DNA from: Pseudomonadota bacterium
GTDB taxonomy: Bacteria; Pseudomonadota; Gammaproteobacteria; Pseudomonadales; Oceanobacteraceae
Reading direction: 5' to 3'
Length of the DNA stretch: 64,000 bases
NCBI GenBank assembly: GCA_030145845.1
Contig: JAIXHJ010000002.1
Location: 1 to 64,000 of the forward strand
Within the stretch, counting starts at the first letter, position 1. Each line of letters begins with the position of its first letter. This document shows, one piece after another, positions 17,726 to 27,836 of the stretch. The position numbers were made by a program, and so were the translations under genes. The notes under the pieces are model-generated. The model was not told where the DNA came from and made no database searches. It was given only the letters and a program-made list of their open reading frames with translations.

Positions 17726-18469
17726 TCAGGGTGTCTGCGTGGTGCGGATTTTTTCAATATTCTGATTCAGCCAGCCGATCAGCGCTTGCCATTCGCGGAT
17801 GTCTTTGGCATCACGCTGATCAAAATCAATCAGACCGAGGCCGTGTTCACTGGCACGGACATAAAACTGGGTATCACGGAAGGCGGCGACAAACGGAATC
17901 TGCAGGCTGTTAAGGAAGCGCTCAAGCTTGGCGTAAATAATGGTGTTTTTGCGGACCCGGTTGGCAACCACGGCAATGGGTTTGGGGTTACGGCGGTAAG
18001 CATAGGAGAGCATGACATCACGGATAAAACCGGTGGCAGCGCGGATATCAATGGCGGAGGGAATGACCGGAATGACGATCAGGTCGGCCAGCTGAATCAG
18101 ATCAGACAGTTCGTTGCCGGACAGGCCGGCCGGTGTATCAAGGATGACTCTGGAGGTATTCACCGGCACGCGCAGGCTCCAGCTGCGGGTCGAGGCACTG
18201 GGGGCATGACGCTGAAAGGCGGCAATGCCATTGATCTCCGGCATTTCTTCGGCGCGTGCCTGCAGCCAGTCCATGGATGATCCCTGCGGATCATAATCAA
18301 TCAGGGCGGTGATCTCACCATGACGGGTAAAGTAGCTGGCGAGGTTGGTCGCCATTGTTGTTTTGCCACAGCCTCCCTTGGCGTTCGCAACCATAATGCG
18401 CACGGGCATCTGCCGCGATACGACGCGGACAGCGGGTCCGGATTGCTGAGGTGTTTCGGTTTCGGTCAC
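17726..18469 (-). CDS. ParA/MinD-type ATPase, orphan
   Basis: 247 residues of the deviant Walker ATPase family: KGGCGKTT (Cys in place of the common Val or Ile), a conserved DYDPQGSSMDW block (Walker A'-like) and DTPAGL (Walker B). Such proteins position chromosomes, plasmids or protein arrays. There is no ParB partner next to it, so the cargo is unknown. The start is GTG at 18469 with AGGATAA upstream; a later ATG would remove the 20-residue Thr/Gln-rich leader. It is divergent from the DUF4124 gene. Confidence 0.82.
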   Translation of the reverse strand: MTETETPQQSGPAVRVVSRQMPVRIMVANAKGGCGKTTMATNLASYFTRHGEITALIDYDPQGSSMDWLQARAEEMPEINGIAAFQRHAPSASTRSWSLRVPVNTSRVILDTPAGLSGNELSDLIQLADLIVIPVIPSAIDIRAATGFIRDVMLSYAYRRNPKPIAVVANRVRKNTIIYAKLERFLNSLQIPFVAAFRDTQFYVRASEHGLGLIDFDQRDAKDIREWQALIGWLNQNIEKIRTTQTP

Positions 18470-18508
18470 GGAATTATCCTGTTATCCCTGATGAGAGAAC
18501 GCTCTGAA

Positions 18509-18537
18509 GTCGTTCTTTTTGTAGCATAGGTTATAAT
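18509..18537 (+). promoter_or_regulatory. Possible sigma-70 promoter of the DUF4124 gene
   Basis: A perfect TATAAT at 18532-18537 lies 33 nt before the ATG at 18571. No good -35 hexamer is present at 17-18 bp; GTCGTT at 18509-18514 is the nearest candidate. Confidence 0.35.
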
Positions 18538-18570
18538 TTAATGGCGTGGAACCAATCACAAGGACTGATA

Positions 18571-19020
18571 ATGAAAGTAAAAATTGCCCTGATGGCTGTC
18601 ACTCTGGCCGTTGTTCTCGCGGTGGCGGTGATCGCGCCTTACTTTATCAAAGGGCCTGACGGAAAACCGCTGATGTCGGCGGATAAGACTTTGTCTTACC
18701 AGGGCAGCCGCCAGACATTTTATAAATGGCAGGATGATAAGGGCATGTGGCATTTTTCCGATGAAGTTCCGGACGGTGTGCAGGCGCTGCCGGTAGAGGT
18801 CGATACTGCCGCCAATATTGTGCAGAGTGTGCCAGTGGAGAAGAAGGCGGAAGAGGATGCTGAACCGGCTGCGGAAGTGGCGGCAGATCAGGTCAGCGCG
18901 CCGGCCGGCTTCCCGATGACGGTCGACCCGGCCGCTATCCCGCAACTGATCAAAGATGCTCAGAATGTGCAGTCGCTGGTCGACAAACGCAGCCAGCAGA
19001 TCGACGACAGCGCCCGCTGA
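18571..19020 (+). CDS. DUF4124 domain envelope protein
   Basis: 149 residues. An N-terminal hydrophobic helix (about 5-27, IALMAVTLAVVLAVAVIAPY) anchors or exports it. The short DUF4124 motif FYKWQDDKGMWHFSDEVP follows, then a Glu/Ala-rich linker and a helical tail. The function is unknown; DUF4124 proteins are small envelope proteins common in gammaproteobacteria. The frame extends back to 18541, but the ATG at 18571 has AAGGA upstream and gives a proper signal-anchor start. Confidence 0.8.
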   Translation: MKVKIALMAVTLAVVLAVAVIAPYFIKGPDGKPLMSADKTLSYQGSRQTFYKWQDDKGMWHFSDEVPDGVQALPVEVDTAANIVQSVPVEKKAEEDAEPAAEVAADQVSAPAGFPMTVDPAAIPQLIKDAQNVQSLVDKRSQQIDDSAR

Positions 19021-19026
19021 CAGGCT

Positions 19027-19995
19027 TTATTCAAGAATATACATCAGGCCGTTGGTGCCGGCGGCAACCCAGTGGTTGCCAAGAAAGGCAACATCTTCCA
19101 CCAGTACGTTATTGCTGACCCAGGTGTCCCTGGGTTTGGCGCGCCAGACCTGGGTACGTTTGCCGCTGCTGACATCCCACAGTTCAATTTCCCCGGAGCT
19201 GTTTCCGGTCAGCAGCTGACGGTTGCCGGGGGCGAAACGGGCGGCGCTGTAATGGCCCCGGGTTTTGTCGATTTCATGCAGCAGCTTACCGGAGGCGGCG
19301 TCCCAGATACGCCCGGGTTCATTGAGGGCAGAGGTGAACAGCAGGCGGCCATCCGCCGACAGCTGAGCGGTGCGCACCTGATTGTCATGGGGCAGGGTGC
19401 GGATCAGCCGGCCGTTTTCCGGGTTCCACAGGCGGGCGTTGAGATCGGCGCTGGCGGTGGCTGCCAGCAGGCCGTCATCGCTGAGGCTGACATCGTAGAC
19501 GATACCGTCGTGCGCCAGACGCTGGCGGATGCCACCGTTTTTAATATCGAACAGGGTGGCGGTGAAGTCCTGCATACCGAGTAAGGCGTAGTCGCCATCT
19601 GCGGTGAGGGCGATGTCTTCAATATTGCCGGGTGCGTTCCAGTACCAGACGGCTTCACCGCTCTGCCGCTGCCACAGCACAATGGTGCGGTTATCCGTGG
19701 TGGCGACGTAATTACCTTCCGGTGAAAACGCCGCACTGATGATATTGCTGTAACCTTCGCTGCTATGATTCCAGTCGTAAATACGTTCCGTTGGGGAGGT
19801 GGTCCACAGACTGCCGCCGTGATGAATACTGCCGACCAGAATTTCGCTGCCGTCGTGAGAGAGGGTGGCAGAGTAAACGCCCTGGCGGGCAACTTCGTGT
19901 ACTTCAGCCGGCGCTCGGGCCTGATCGCAGCCACTCAGCAATACCATGGCGGGCAACAGCATGGACAGCAGGCGTGCGGGTACGGCGGTGGGCAT
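19027..19995 (-). CDS. WD40 beta-propeller lipoprotein
   Basis: 322 residues with signal peptide and lipobox LLSGC (about 17-21), so it is predicted to be lipid-anchored in the envelope. The rest is a run of WD40-like blades (for example ATASADLNARLWNPENGR, SGEIELWDVSSGKR), giving about seven repeats and hence one propeller, a protein-binding scaffold. The start at 19995 follows a GGGAAGGA ribosome site; an upstream ATG at 20094 would bury the signal peptide. Its 3' end lies 6 nt from the convergent DUF4124 gene. The partner is unknown. Confidence 0.85.
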   Translation of the reverse strand: MPTAVPARLLSMLLPAMVLLSGCDQARAPAEVHEVARQGVYSATLSHDGSEILVGSIHHGGSLWTTSPTERIYDWNHSSEGYSNIISAAFSPEGNYVATTDNRTIVLWQRQSGEAVWYWNAPGNIEDIALTADGDYALLGMQDFTATLFDIKNGGIRQRLAHDGIVYDVSLSDDGLLAATASADLNARLWNPENGRLIRTLPHDNQVRTAQLSADGRLLFTSALNEPGRIWDAASGKLLHEIDKTRGHYSAARFAPGNRQLLTGNSSGEIELWDVSSGKRTQVWRAKPRDTWVSNNVLVEDVAFLGNHWVAAGTNGLMYILE

Positions 19996-20106
19996 TGGTT
20001 CCTTCCCTGTATGATGACTACGTATGCATTCAGTGTAGCCTGATATGCGGCTGTTGGCAGGAAGGTGGCGGAGGAATGTGCGGGTTGTGTGCAACCCGCA
20101 GGGTGG

Positions 20107-20583
20107 TCAGCCGGCGACCGGGATCTGATGGATGGTGTGCAGACGTTCGATCAGCTGGTCTTCCAGCTCAAACCGTTCTTCCAGCAGTTCGCCGATGGCG
20201 GACAGATCGTGCGGCAGCTTTGCCAGCTGATCGAGAGTGCAGTTTTCGTCGTAGGTATCATTGAAGTCGACGCAGCGGCCGGTCAGTTCATCCAGCCTTG
20301 GCACGGTAGTGCGTGCCAGCTTCAGGGCTTCATCATCACCGTGCTCTTTCGCTTCCTGCACCAGCTGGTCGTAGATTTCAAAATGGCCGGTGGAGCAGTA
20401 ATCCATCATATCCTGACAGAAAACTTCCAGCGTGGCGGTGAGGGGCTGTTCGGCAGACAGAGGTTTGCTGGCGCTGAGAGCGCAGAAACGGACGATGAGT
20501 GCCTGCCGCGCGCTGAGCCAGTTATCGATCAGTCGGTTAACGCCGCCCCAGCGTTCCTGTGCGGTTTTGCAGCTTTCCAGCAT
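20107..20583 (-). CDS. rsd: Rsd/AlgQ, anti-sigma-70 regulator
   Basis: 158 residues. Rsd binds region 4 of sigma-70 and frees core polymerase for alternative sigma factors in stationary phase; the Pseudomonas ortholog is AlgQ. The N-terminus MLESCKTAQERWGGVNRLIDNWL, WGGV in particular, and the FCQDMMDYCSTGHFEIYDQL segment are characteristic. Length matches E. coli Rsd (158). Its location near the algP-like gene and dsbB repeats the Pseudomonas alg-region order. Confidence 0.92.
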   Translation of the reverse strand: MLESCKTAQERWGGVNRLIDNWLSARQALIVRFCALSASKPLSAEQPLTATLEVFCQDMMDYCSTGHFEIYDQLVQEAKEHGDDEALKLARTTVPRLDELTGRCVDFNDTYDENCTLDQLAKLPHDLSAIGELLEERFELEDQLIERLHTIHQIPVAG

Positions 20584-20711
20584 AGTGCTTCTCCTTCCCG
20601 CCAGTCGCTCTGTCCGGCGTTATATTTCTTGTGGTCTGAAACACTATAGGCTGGCGGAAAACGGCGAAGCAAGCGGCTTTTTTGCTTTTTTCGCCTTGAA
20701 AATGCCGGCTT

Positions 20712-21230
20712 TTATGCTTTGCGCGGCCAGACTTTCCACAGCGCAAAAGCGGCGGCCAGAGCATAGCCGGCATACGCCAGGCGGGTCCACCAGGGCATAC
20801 TCAGCCCCATCATGCTCCAGCTGACTTCGGCACAGTTACCGTCACCGTGCAGCATCACTTTCAGCAGTTCAGCCAGTGGCAGGGTGTCGAGCATATAGTC
20901 GAAGCTGGGTCCGCAGGCGGGCACGTCTTCCGGTGGCAGTCCCTGCAGCCACAGCTGGTGGTTGGCAGCCCAGACCCCGAACAGCGCCCAGGCGAGGGTG
21001 AAGATCAGCGAACCGCGCAGCAGCCAGCTGCCGGGTTGTCCCGGCCGGCTGCGGGTAAGGAACGCGGCCAGAAAACCCAGTCCGATCATGAGTGTGATCA
21101 GACGCTGCAGCATGCACAGCGGGCAGGGGTCGAGGAACATCACATATTCGAAATAATAAGCCGCGCCGAGCAGGCCGGCACAGGTCAGGAATCCGGCCAG
21201 ATAGCCATGGTGCAGGGAAAGGGATTTCAT
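20712..21230 (-). CDS. dsbB: DsbB, disulfide bond formation membrane oxidoreductase
   Basis: Inner-membrane protein that reoxidises DsbA and passes electrons to quinones. 172 residues with four membrane helices, periplasmic CPLC after the first helix and a second Cys pair (ACGPSF and GNCAEV), the complete DsbB set. Translation could start 4 codons earlier at 21242 (MEFRMKS); 21230 is preferred because GGAA lies about 8 nt upstream. With dsbG in the same window this makes two disulfide-pathway genes. Confidence 0.92.
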   Translation of the reverse strand: MKSLSLHHGYLAGFLTCAGLLGAAYYFEYVMFLDPCPLCMLQRLITLMIGLGFLAAFLTRSRPGQPGSWLLRGSLIFTLAWALFGVWAANHQLWLQGLPPEDVPACGPSFDYMLDTLPLAELLKVMLHGDGNCAEVSWSMMGLSMPWWTRLAYAGYALAAAFALWKVWPRKA

Positions 21231-21381
21231 ACGGAATTCCATACTCGATGAATCATAGTCAGGCAGTCTAACACAGGGCAGATTGCAGTATTTGGTCTAA
21301 GCTCAATTAACAGAATCGCTTCACATTGCGGGTTCGTTGAAGCGTTTCACATCATTACAGGAAGATCGGAGGAGCGGCGGT

Positions 21382-21789
21382 ATGTTCCGCACAGTTGCAA
21401 ATATTTTTCTGCTGACAGTGTCTGTGCTGCTGTCAGTCTTGGTGCGGGCAGAAGATCCGCCACCGTCAGCCACTCAGTATATTTATCTGGAGCCGGCGAT
21501 CGTGGTGAATTACGGCAGCAGCGGGCGCATGAAATATCTGCGTACCGAAGTGGCACTGAAAGTCACCAGTGGCGAAGCCGCAGCGAATGTCAGCCACCAT
21601 AAGCCCTATATCCGCAATAATCTGGTGCTGTTATTCAGTGCGCAGGATGCCGACACCATGAACTCGTCACAGGGACGCGAAGCGCTGCGCAAAGTGGCGC
21701 TGGATGAAGTCCGGGCGCTGATGGTGAAGCTGGAGGGAATGCCCTATATCGACGATCTGTTCTTCAGCAACTTTGTGGTGCAGAACTGA
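21382..21789 (+). CDS. FliL-like exported protein, no flagellar context
   Basis: 135 residues. An N-terminal hydrophobic helix (about 5-22) ends at VRAEDPP, probably a signal peptide, followed by a FliL-like domain (YIYLEPAIVVNYGSSGRMKYLRTEVAL ... LDEVRALMVKLEG). True FliL sits in flagellar operons. Here the neighbours are dsbB and gshA, so this is one of the orphan FliL-family proteins of unknown role. The start at 21382 follows GGAGGAG; an ATG at 21337 is less likely. Confidence 0.78.
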   Translation: MFRTVANIFLLTVSVLLSVLVRAEDPPPSATQYIYLEPAIVVNYGSSGRMKYLRTEVALKVTSGEAAANVSHHKPYIRNNLVLLFSAQDADTMNSSQGREALRKVALDEVRALMVKLEGMPYIDDLFFSNFVVQN

Positions 21790-21820
21790 GTCGTACCGGG
21801 GAAGGTAAATGACGGTCAAT

Positions 21821-21852
21821 AAAAAACGGGAGGCTGAGGCCTCCCGTTTTTT
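21821..21852. terminator. Bidirectional terminator between fliL-like gene and gshA
   Basis: CGGGAGGC 21827-21834 pairs with GCCTCCCG 21839-21846, loop TGAG, with an A6 run before and a T6 run after. It serves both convergent genes. Confidence 0.9.
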
Positions 21853-21853
21853 A

Positions 21854-23437
21854 TCAGCGCTGCAGATAGCTCTGCAGATACTCAGCAAAGGACTGGGTAT
21901 CGGCGTGTTCCAGCGCTTCCTGCTCGGCCAGGGAATCGCGCGCCATATCGGCCCAGCGCCGGGCAACGTCCGGTGCCAGGTTTTCTGACAGCTCTTTGCG
22001 GTGTTTACGCGCCAGTTCCAGCGTCAGTTCACTGAACTCAAGACCGCTTTCTTCCAGTGCGGCGAGTACGCGGGCGGACGGCGTCAGACTGCTGTCTGCC
22101 AGTTTCAGCCGCTGCTGGTTGAGAGCGTCGCGGTGGAAGGTAAAGCCGCTGGTTTTGTCCATCAGGCCGGCCAGGGCTTCCATTTCGTCCAGTAACGACA
22201 GCCCCCATTGCTGCAGGCTGATACTGCCGTTGCTGCTGTCGAGCATCAGACCCGGCCGGCGGCCTTCCATCACCACTTTCTGCTGGTTGCCTTTGATGCG
22301 CCAGTATTCCGGATCTTCAATGGTGTCGCTGGGTGACAGCAGGCACCAGGTCAGGAAGACATCCATAAACTGCATCTGCGGCACGTCAATCCCGAGCGGC
22401 ATAAAGGGGTTGAGGTCGGTGCTGCGTACTTCAATATACTCAACACCGTATTTGGCCAGCGCCTGCAGCGGTTTTTCACCGTTGCGCGCGACGCGTTTCG
22501 GCCGGATATCGCTGTAATATTCGTTTTCAATCTGCAGCAGATTGGTGTTCAGCTGACGGTAGTGGCCGTTGGCATCCTGTACCCCGATGGCATCGTAGGC
22601 AGGTACGGTTTCACCAATGGCTTTGCCCAGGGTTTTGATATAGCTGTCGACGGTGTTGTGGCACACCATGAGTTTTGACTGGGCATTGTTCTGATAGCCG
22701 AGATCGCTCATGCGCAGTGATGTGGCATAAGGTGAAAACAGCGTGTGCTGATTGATGCGGTCAAGCTTGTGATCGCGGCCGGAGAGGAAGCTCTCACACA
22801 CAGCCGGCGAGGCACCGAACAGATACATCAGCAGCCAGGAATAACGGCGGAAGTTACGGATCAGACCGAAGTAGCGGGCAGAGATATAGCCCTGCGCGTT
22901 GTACTGGCTACCGGCCGGATCGGCGGCATGCAGCAGTGGCCACAGCGCTTCCGGTGCCGAGAAGTTGTAATGGATACCGGCGATGGTCTGCATAATGCGG
23001 CCATAGCGGTGCCACAGGCCATGACGGTAAATATGTTTCAGTCGGCCGACATTGGAGGTGCCGTATTCTGCAATGGGGACGCTCATTTCGCCCTGCAGGA
23101 TACAGGGCATGGAGGCCGGCCAGATCAGTTCGTTATCCAGCTGTTTATAGGAATGACGGTGCGCGATTTCCAGATACGCCAGTGCCTCGTGGGCGCTGGG
23201 AAACACCGGGGTAATGAATTCCAGCAGCGCTTCAGAATAATCCGTGGTAATGGCCGGATGCGTCAGCGCTGAGCCCAGCCCGCGCGGGTGCGGTTTCTGA
23301 CTGATAATTCCCTGCGCCGAGCAGCGCAGCCCTTCCTTCTCAATACCACGCTGAATGCGGTTGAGCAGGGACAGGGTATCGGGGTTGCTGAACAGGCTCA
23401 GGGTGTCCTGGTAACTGGTCGCTTGTTGTGTGGCCAA
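21854..23437 (-). CDS. gshA: GshA, glutamate-cysteine ligase
   Basis: Cytoplasmic enzyme for the first step of glutathione synthesis, joining glutamate and cysteine with ATP. 527 residues (E. coli 518) with the GshA type 1 pattern: GIEKEGLRC near the N-terminus, TDYSEALLEFITP and YIEVRSTDLNPFMPLGID. The start codon is TTG at 23437 with GAGG upstream; no better in-frame ATG exists. It is the source of the thiol relevant to CydDC and Dsb functions elsewhere in the window. Confidence 0.95.
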   Translation of the reverse strand: MATQQATSYQDTLSLFSNPDTLSLLNRIQRGIEKEGLRCSAQGIISQKPHPRGLGSALTHPAITTDYSEALLEFITPVFPSAHEALAYLEIAHRHSYKQLDNELIWPASMPCILQGEMSVPIAEYGTSNVGRLKHIYRHGLWHRYGRIMQTIAGIHYNFSAPEALWPLLHAADPAGSQYNAQGYISARYFGLIRNFRRYSWLLMYLFGASPAVCESFLSGRDHKLDRINQHTLFSPYATSLRMSDLGYQNNAQSKLMVCHNTVDSYIKTLGKAIGETVPAYDAIGVQDANGHYRQLNTNLLQIENEYYSDIRPKRVARNGEKPLQALAKYGVEYIEVRSTDLNPFMPLGIDVPQMQFMDVFLTWCLLSPSDTIEDPEYWRIKGNQQKVVMEGRRPGLMLDSSNGSISLQQWGLSLLDEMEALAGLMDKTSGFTFHRDALNQQRLKLADSSLTPSARVLAALEESGLEFSELTLELARKHRKELSENLAPDVARRWADMARDSLAEQEALEHADTQSFAEYLQSYLQR

Positions 23438-23556
23438 GGGTGCCTCGGGGCAGATTCAGTGATCGACGGATTATAGGTGTAAATGCAGGAGAAACGATAC
23501 CACCCAAGGGTGCAGCTGGTGGTATTCATTGTTCGTTCTGAATGTCACTGAAGGAA

Positions 23557-23580
23557 GGGAAGGCAGGGCTCTGCCTTCCC
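23557..23580. terminator. Hairpin downstream of tex
   Basis: GGGAAGGCAG 23557-23566 pairs with CTGCCTTCCC 23571-23580, loop GGCT: a perfect 10-bp stem just after the tex stop codon. The T-run on the minus strand is poor, so termination may be partial or the hairpin may protect mRNA ends. Confidence 0.55.
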
Positions 23581-23587
23581 GGCAGGC

Positions 23588-25921
23588 TTACTTCTTCGCT
23601 TTGGCAAAGGCCGCTGCCAGAGCACCGGCCATGGCACCCTGAGGTTGTGAACCTTTATCACCAAAGCTGGTGCGTGCTTTACCGGCGCTGCGGTTACGGT
23701 TCGGTTTTTCGCCCGGCGTCCGTTCGGCGGCACGTTCATTGGCGTCATCGCTCATGCGCATGGACAGGCCGATACGCTTACGTGCGACATCGACTTCCAT
23801 CACTTTCACTTTGACGATATCGCCGGCTTTGACCACGTCGCGCGGATCTTTGACAAAGGTATCGGACAGGGCAGAAATATGCACCAGGCCATCCTGATGC
23901 ACGCCGATATCCACGAAGGCACCGAAAGCGGCGACGTTGGTGATCACGCCTTCGAGCACCATGTTCGGCTTCAGGTCTTTGATTTCTTCCACACCTTCTT
24001 TAAATTCAGCGAATTTAAATTCCGGACGCGGGTCGCGGCCCGGCTTCTGCAGCTCGGCAACGATGTCTCTGACGGTGATTTCGCCGGTTTTATCGTCGCT
24101 GAAGCTGGCTGCGTTAACCGACTTCAGGGTGGCGCTGTCGCCGATCAGGCTGGCTACGTCACGGGAAAACTCGTGCGCGATTTTTTCCACCACCGGATAG
24201 GATTCCGGGTGCACCGCGGACGCGTCCAGCGGGTTGCTGCCGTTCATAATGCGCAGGAAGCCGGCGGCCTGTTCGAAGGTTTTGTCGCCCAGACGCGGGA
24301 CTTTTTTCAGATCGTCGCGGCTGCTGAAGGCGCCGTTGGCATCACGGAAGGCGACAATGTTGCTGGCCAGCGTGGTGTTCAGGCCGGAAACGCGGGTCAG
24401 CAGCGGTGCGGAGGCGGTATTCAGGTCGACACCGACGGAGTTCACACAGTCTTCCACCACCGCATCCAGGGTGCGTGCCAGCTGCGACTGGTTAACGTCG
24501 TGCTGGTACTGGCCGACACCAATGGATTTGGGTTCGATTTTCACCAGCTCAGCCAGCGGGTCCTGCAGACGGCGGGCAATGGATACGGCGCCGCGGATGG
24601 TCACATCGAGATCAGGAAATTCTTTCGCCGCCAGTTCAGAGGCGGAGTAAACCGAAGCGCCGGCTTCGTTCACCATGACTTTCTGCACGTTTTTCAGCGC
24701 TGGCTGGGCTTTGATCATATCGCCGACGAATTTGTCGGTTTCACGCGAACCGGTACCGTTACCGATGGAGATCAGTTCGACGTTGTGTTTGGCGATCAGC
24801 GCGCTCAGTACGGCGGCGGATTCCGCCAGTTTGTTCTGCGGCGGGGTCGGATAAATGGTGGCGTAGTCGACCACTTTGCCGGTGTTATCCACCACCGCAA
24901 CCTTCACCCCGGTACGCAGGCCCGGGTCCAGCCCCATGGTGGCTTTACGGCCGGCCGGTGCGGCTAACAGCAGGTCTTTCAGGTTGTCGGCGAAGACCTT
25001 GATGGCCGACTCTTCTGCCTGCTCGCGCACATCGCCCATCAGTTCGGTTTCGAGGTGGGTCAGCAGCTTGATGCGCCAGGTCCACTTCACCACTTCCGCC
25101 AGCCAGCGGTCGCCGGCACGGCCTTTGTTTTCGATACCGAAATGGCCGGCAATCATGCCTTCACACGGACTCGGTGTCAGTTTGTCGGCCGGGTCACCGG
25201 TGACCAGTGAGAAGCTCAGCACGCCTTCATTACGGCCACGCAGAATGGCCAGCGCACGGTGGCTGGGGACGCTTTTCAGCGGCTCATCGTGTTCAAAATA
25301 ATCCGCGAATTTTGCTCCCGGTCCTTCCTGACCCGGCACTACCCGTACCGACAGCGTGGCTTCCTGTTTCATAAAGCTGCGCAGGCTGGCCAGCAGGTTG
25401 GCGTCTTCGGCGAAGCGTTCCATCAGGATGTACTTGGCACCGTCCAGAGCGGCCTTGGCATCGGAGACTTCTTTCTCAGCATTGATATAAGCCGCGGCTT
25501 CGGCTTCCGGGTTCAGATCCGGGTTACCCAGCAGGGCATCGGCCAGCGGTTCGAGTCCGGCTTCGATAGCGATCTGGCCCTTGGTGCGGCGCTTTTTCTT
25601 GTACGGCAGATAGAGATCTTCGAGGCGGGTTTTGGTGTCGGCGGCGAGAATGTCGCTTTTCAGTTCGTCGCTCAGTTTGCCCTGCTCGTCGATGCTTTTG
25701 AGGATGGCGTCGCGGCGGTCTTCCATTTCGCGCAGGTAACGCAGACGCTCTTCCAGGGTACGCAGCTGACTGTCATCCAGTTCACCGGTGACTTCTTTCC
25801 GGTAACGGGCGATAAAGGGTACGGTGGCGCCTTCGTCCAGCAGGGCGACGGCGGCAGATACCTGTTGCGGGCGGATGCCCAGTTCTTCAGCGATGCGGAT
25901 ACCGATGGACTCGTGACTCAT
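23588..25921 (-). CDS. tex: Tex, S1-domain transcription accessory protein
   Basis: 777-residue nucleic-acid-binding protein (E. coli YhgF 773). In order: Tex N-terminal helical domain ([34 protein letters not shown]), YqgF-like RNase-H-fold domain ([15 protein letters not shown]), helix-hairpin-helix repeats ([19 protein letters not shown]) and a C-terminal S1 domain ([26 protein letters not shown]), then a basic Arg/Asn/Gly tail. The start at 25921 ([15 protein letters not shown]) is the conserved one. Role: RNA polymerase/RNA-associated factor, required for virulence gene expression in some pathogens. Confidence 0.95.
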   Translation of the reverse strand: MSHESIGIRIAEELGIRPQQVSAAVALLDEGATVPFIARYRKEVTGELDDSQLRTLEERLRYLREMEDRRDAILKSIDEQGKLSDELKSDILAADTKTRLEDLYLPYKKKRRTKGQIAIEAGLEPLADALLGNPDLNPEAEAAAYINAEKEVSDAKAALDGAKYILMERFAEDANLLASLRSFMKQEATLSVRVVPGQEGPGAKFADYFEHDEPLKSVPSHRALAILRGRNEGVLSFSLVTGDPADKLTPSPCEGMIAGHFGIENKGRAGDRWLAEVVKWTWRIKLLTHLETELMGDVREQAEESAIKVFADNLKDLLLAAPAGRKATMGLDPGLRTGVKVAVVDNTGKVVDYATIYPTPPQNKLAESAAVLSALIAKHNVELISIGNGTGSRETDKFVGDMIKAQPALKNVQKVMVNEAGASVYSASELAAKEFPDLDVTIRGAVSIARRLQDPLAELVKIEPKSIGVGQYQHDVNQSQLARTLDAVVEDCVNSVGVDLNTASAPLLTRVSGLNTTLASNIVAFRDANGAFSSRDDLKKVPRLGDKTFEQAAGFLRIMNGSNPLDASAVHPESYPVVEKIAHEFSRDVASLIGDSATLKSVNAASFSDDKTGEITVRDIVAELQKPGRDPRPEFKFAEFKEGVEEIKDLKPNMVLEGVITNVAAFGAFVDIGVHQDGLVHISALSDTFVKDPRDVVKAGDIVKVKVMEVDVARKRIGLSMRMSDDANERAAERTPGEKPNRNRSAGKARTSFGDKGSQPQGAMAGALAAAFAKAKK

Positions 25922-26021
25922 AACTCTCTGAATAAATAGCGGAAAATGAAGAGCTGAGTATACCTGATCCGGGCTGTGGCGAGGCAGTGTTAAGTGCGTA
26001 TCAGGCCACACTGTGGGGCAA

Positions 26022-26053
26022 ATAAAAAACGGGAGATGCTTTCACATCTCCCG
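26022..26053 (-). terminator. Terminator of pckA
   Basis: CGGGAGATG 26030-26038 pairs with CATCTCCCG 26045-26053, loop CTTTCA. On the minus strand it is followed by a T6 run. It lies just after the pckA stop codon. Confidence 0.9.
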
Positions 26054-26081
26054 TTCCGGTCAGCTGTTCAGCGGGGGCTGA

Positions 26082-27617
26082 TTACAGCTGTGGGCCGGCT
26101 GCCAGAATGGCTTCAGATACATCGTACTTGGTGAAGTTAGCGATGAACTGTTCAGCCAGAGCTTTGGCGGCTTCGTCGTATTTCGCCGGGTCAGCCCAGG
26201 TGTTACGTGGGTTGAGCAGCTTGGAGTCAACACCTTCCAGTGTTTTCGGCACCAGCAGGTTGAATACCGGTACGGTCTCAGTTTCCACACCACGCAGCTT
26301 GCCGTTCTGGATCGCAGAGATCACGGCGCGGGTGGTCGGGATGCTGAAACGCTCACCGCCGGCACCGTTGGCACCACCAGTCCAGCCGGTGTTAACCAGG
26401 TAAACCTGAGAGTCGAATTCAGTCACACGCTTGATCAGCAGCTCGGCGTATTCGCCAGCCGGACGCGGGAAGAACGGAGCACCGAAGCAGGTGGAGAAGG
26501 TAGACTTCAGTCCTTTGGTGCCGCCCATTTCGGTGGAGCCGACCAGCGCGGTGTAACCGGACAGGAAGTGGTATGCCGCCTGTTCTTTGCTCAGTACTGA
26601 AACCGGTGGCAGAACGCCGGTCATGTCGCAGGTCAGGAAGATAACGGCTTTCGGTTCGCCGGCCATGTTTTCCAGAACGCGTTTTTCAACGTGCTCCAGC
26701 GGGTAGGCACAACGGGTGTTTTCAGTTTTGGAAACGTCAGCGTAGTCAGCGACACGGGAAACCGGGTGAGTCACCACGTTCTCCACGATGGCGCCGAAGC
26801 GGATCGCTTTCCAGATAATCGGTTCGTTCTTCTCAGACAGGTCGATGGTCTTGGCATAGCAGCCACCTTCGATATTGAAGACGGTACCTTTGCCCCAGCC
26901 ATGCTCGTCGTCACCGATCAGGTAACGCTCAGGGTCCGCGGACAGCGTGGTTTTACCGGTACCGGACAGACCGAAGAACAGACAGGTATCACCATCTTCA
27001 CCGACGTTGGCAGAACAGTGCATCGGCAGCACGTCTTTTTCCGGCAGCAGGAAGTTCTGTACTGAGAACATGGCTTTCTTCATTTCACCGGCGTAACGCA
27101 TACCGGCCAGCAGTACTTTGCGCTGGGCGAAGTTAATGATGACGGCGCCATCAGAGTTGGTGCCGTCACGCTCCGGATCACATTCGAAACCGGCAACGTT
27201 GAGAATCTGCCACTCTTCTTTGGAAGACGGGTTGTAGTTATCCGGGCGGATAAACAGGTTACGGCCGAACAGGTTCTGCCAGGCAGTCTGGGTAACCATT
27301 TTAACCGGCAGGTAATGCTGAGGATCGGCACCGACATGAACATGGGATACAAAGCTGTCGTGCTGGGACAGATACTCTTCAACGCGGTCCCACAGGGCAT
27401 CAAATTTGTCGGCATCGAACGGGCGGTTGATGTTGCCCCAGTCGATGGCGTCTTTGCTGCTCGGCTCTTCCACGATGAAACGGTCCATCGGGGAACGGCC
27501 GGTGCGTTTACCGGTTTCAACAACCAGCGCACCGTTGTCCTGCAGGTGGCCTTCGCCACGGGTAATAGCTTGTTCAATCAGTAACGGTGTCGATAAGTCG
27601 GAGTAAACAGTGGTCAT
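26082..27617 (-). CDS. pckA: PckA, ATP-dependent phosphoenolpyruvate carboxykinase
   Basis: Converts oxaloacetate and ATP to phosphoenolpyruvate, the first committed step of gluconeogenesis. 511 residues with the kinase loop [14 protein letters not shown], the metal/substrate motif [14 protein letters not shown] and the substrate loop [12 protein letters not shown]. Start at 27617 (MTTVYSDL); an ATG 8 codons upstream at 27641 also exists and neither has a strong ribosome site. The order yrfG-hslR-hslO-pckA equals that of E. coli. The 219 bp upstream hold no other gene and no promoter I could assign firmly. Confidence 0.95.
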   Translation of the reverse strand: MTTVYSDLSTPLLIEQAITRGEGHLQDNGALVVETGKRTGRSPMDRFIVEEPSSKDAIDWGNINRPFDADKFDALWDRVEEYLSQHDSFVSHVHVGADPQHYLPVKMVTQTAWQNLFGRNLFIRPDNYNPSSKEEWQILNVAGFECDPERDGTNSDGAVIINFAQRKVLLAGMRYAGEMKKAMFSVQNFLLPEKDVLPMHCSANVGEDGDTCLFFGLSGTGKTTLSADPERYLIGDDEHGWGKGTVFNIEGGCYAKTIDLSEKNEPIIWKAIRFGAIVENVVTHPVSRVADYADVSKTENTRCAYPLEHVEKRVLENMAGEPKAVIFLTCDMTGVLPPVSVLSKEQAAYHFLSGYTALVGSTEMGGTKGLKSTFSTCFGAPFFPRPAGEYAELLIKRVTEFDSQVYLVNTGWTGGANGAGGERFSIPTTRAVISAIQNGKLRGVETETVPVFNLLVPKTLEGVDSKLLNPRNTWADPAKYDEAAKALAEQFIANFTKYDVSEAILAAGPQL

Positions 27618-27836
27618 ATCTGTGCCCGGAGGGGTCCTCATTAAAGTGTATGGCTTAAGCCCTACTCAGATGTTGCTGTAACGCCCTGAGGGTGCGCGGG
27701 CGAACCCATAAAAGTCAGAAGGCGCGGAATTATGCCAGAAAATTGCTCAAACGCTAAGCCCCTTTCAGGGTTGTTGAGAGCTATTCTCTTTTAGCTTGAT
27801 AGTTATTGTCTATTTATTGTTCAGGCGCGGCCCTGC

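Noticed and set aside
23879..24967. 362-codon open frame antisense to tex
   Set aside because: Shadow frame opposite a clearly real gene.
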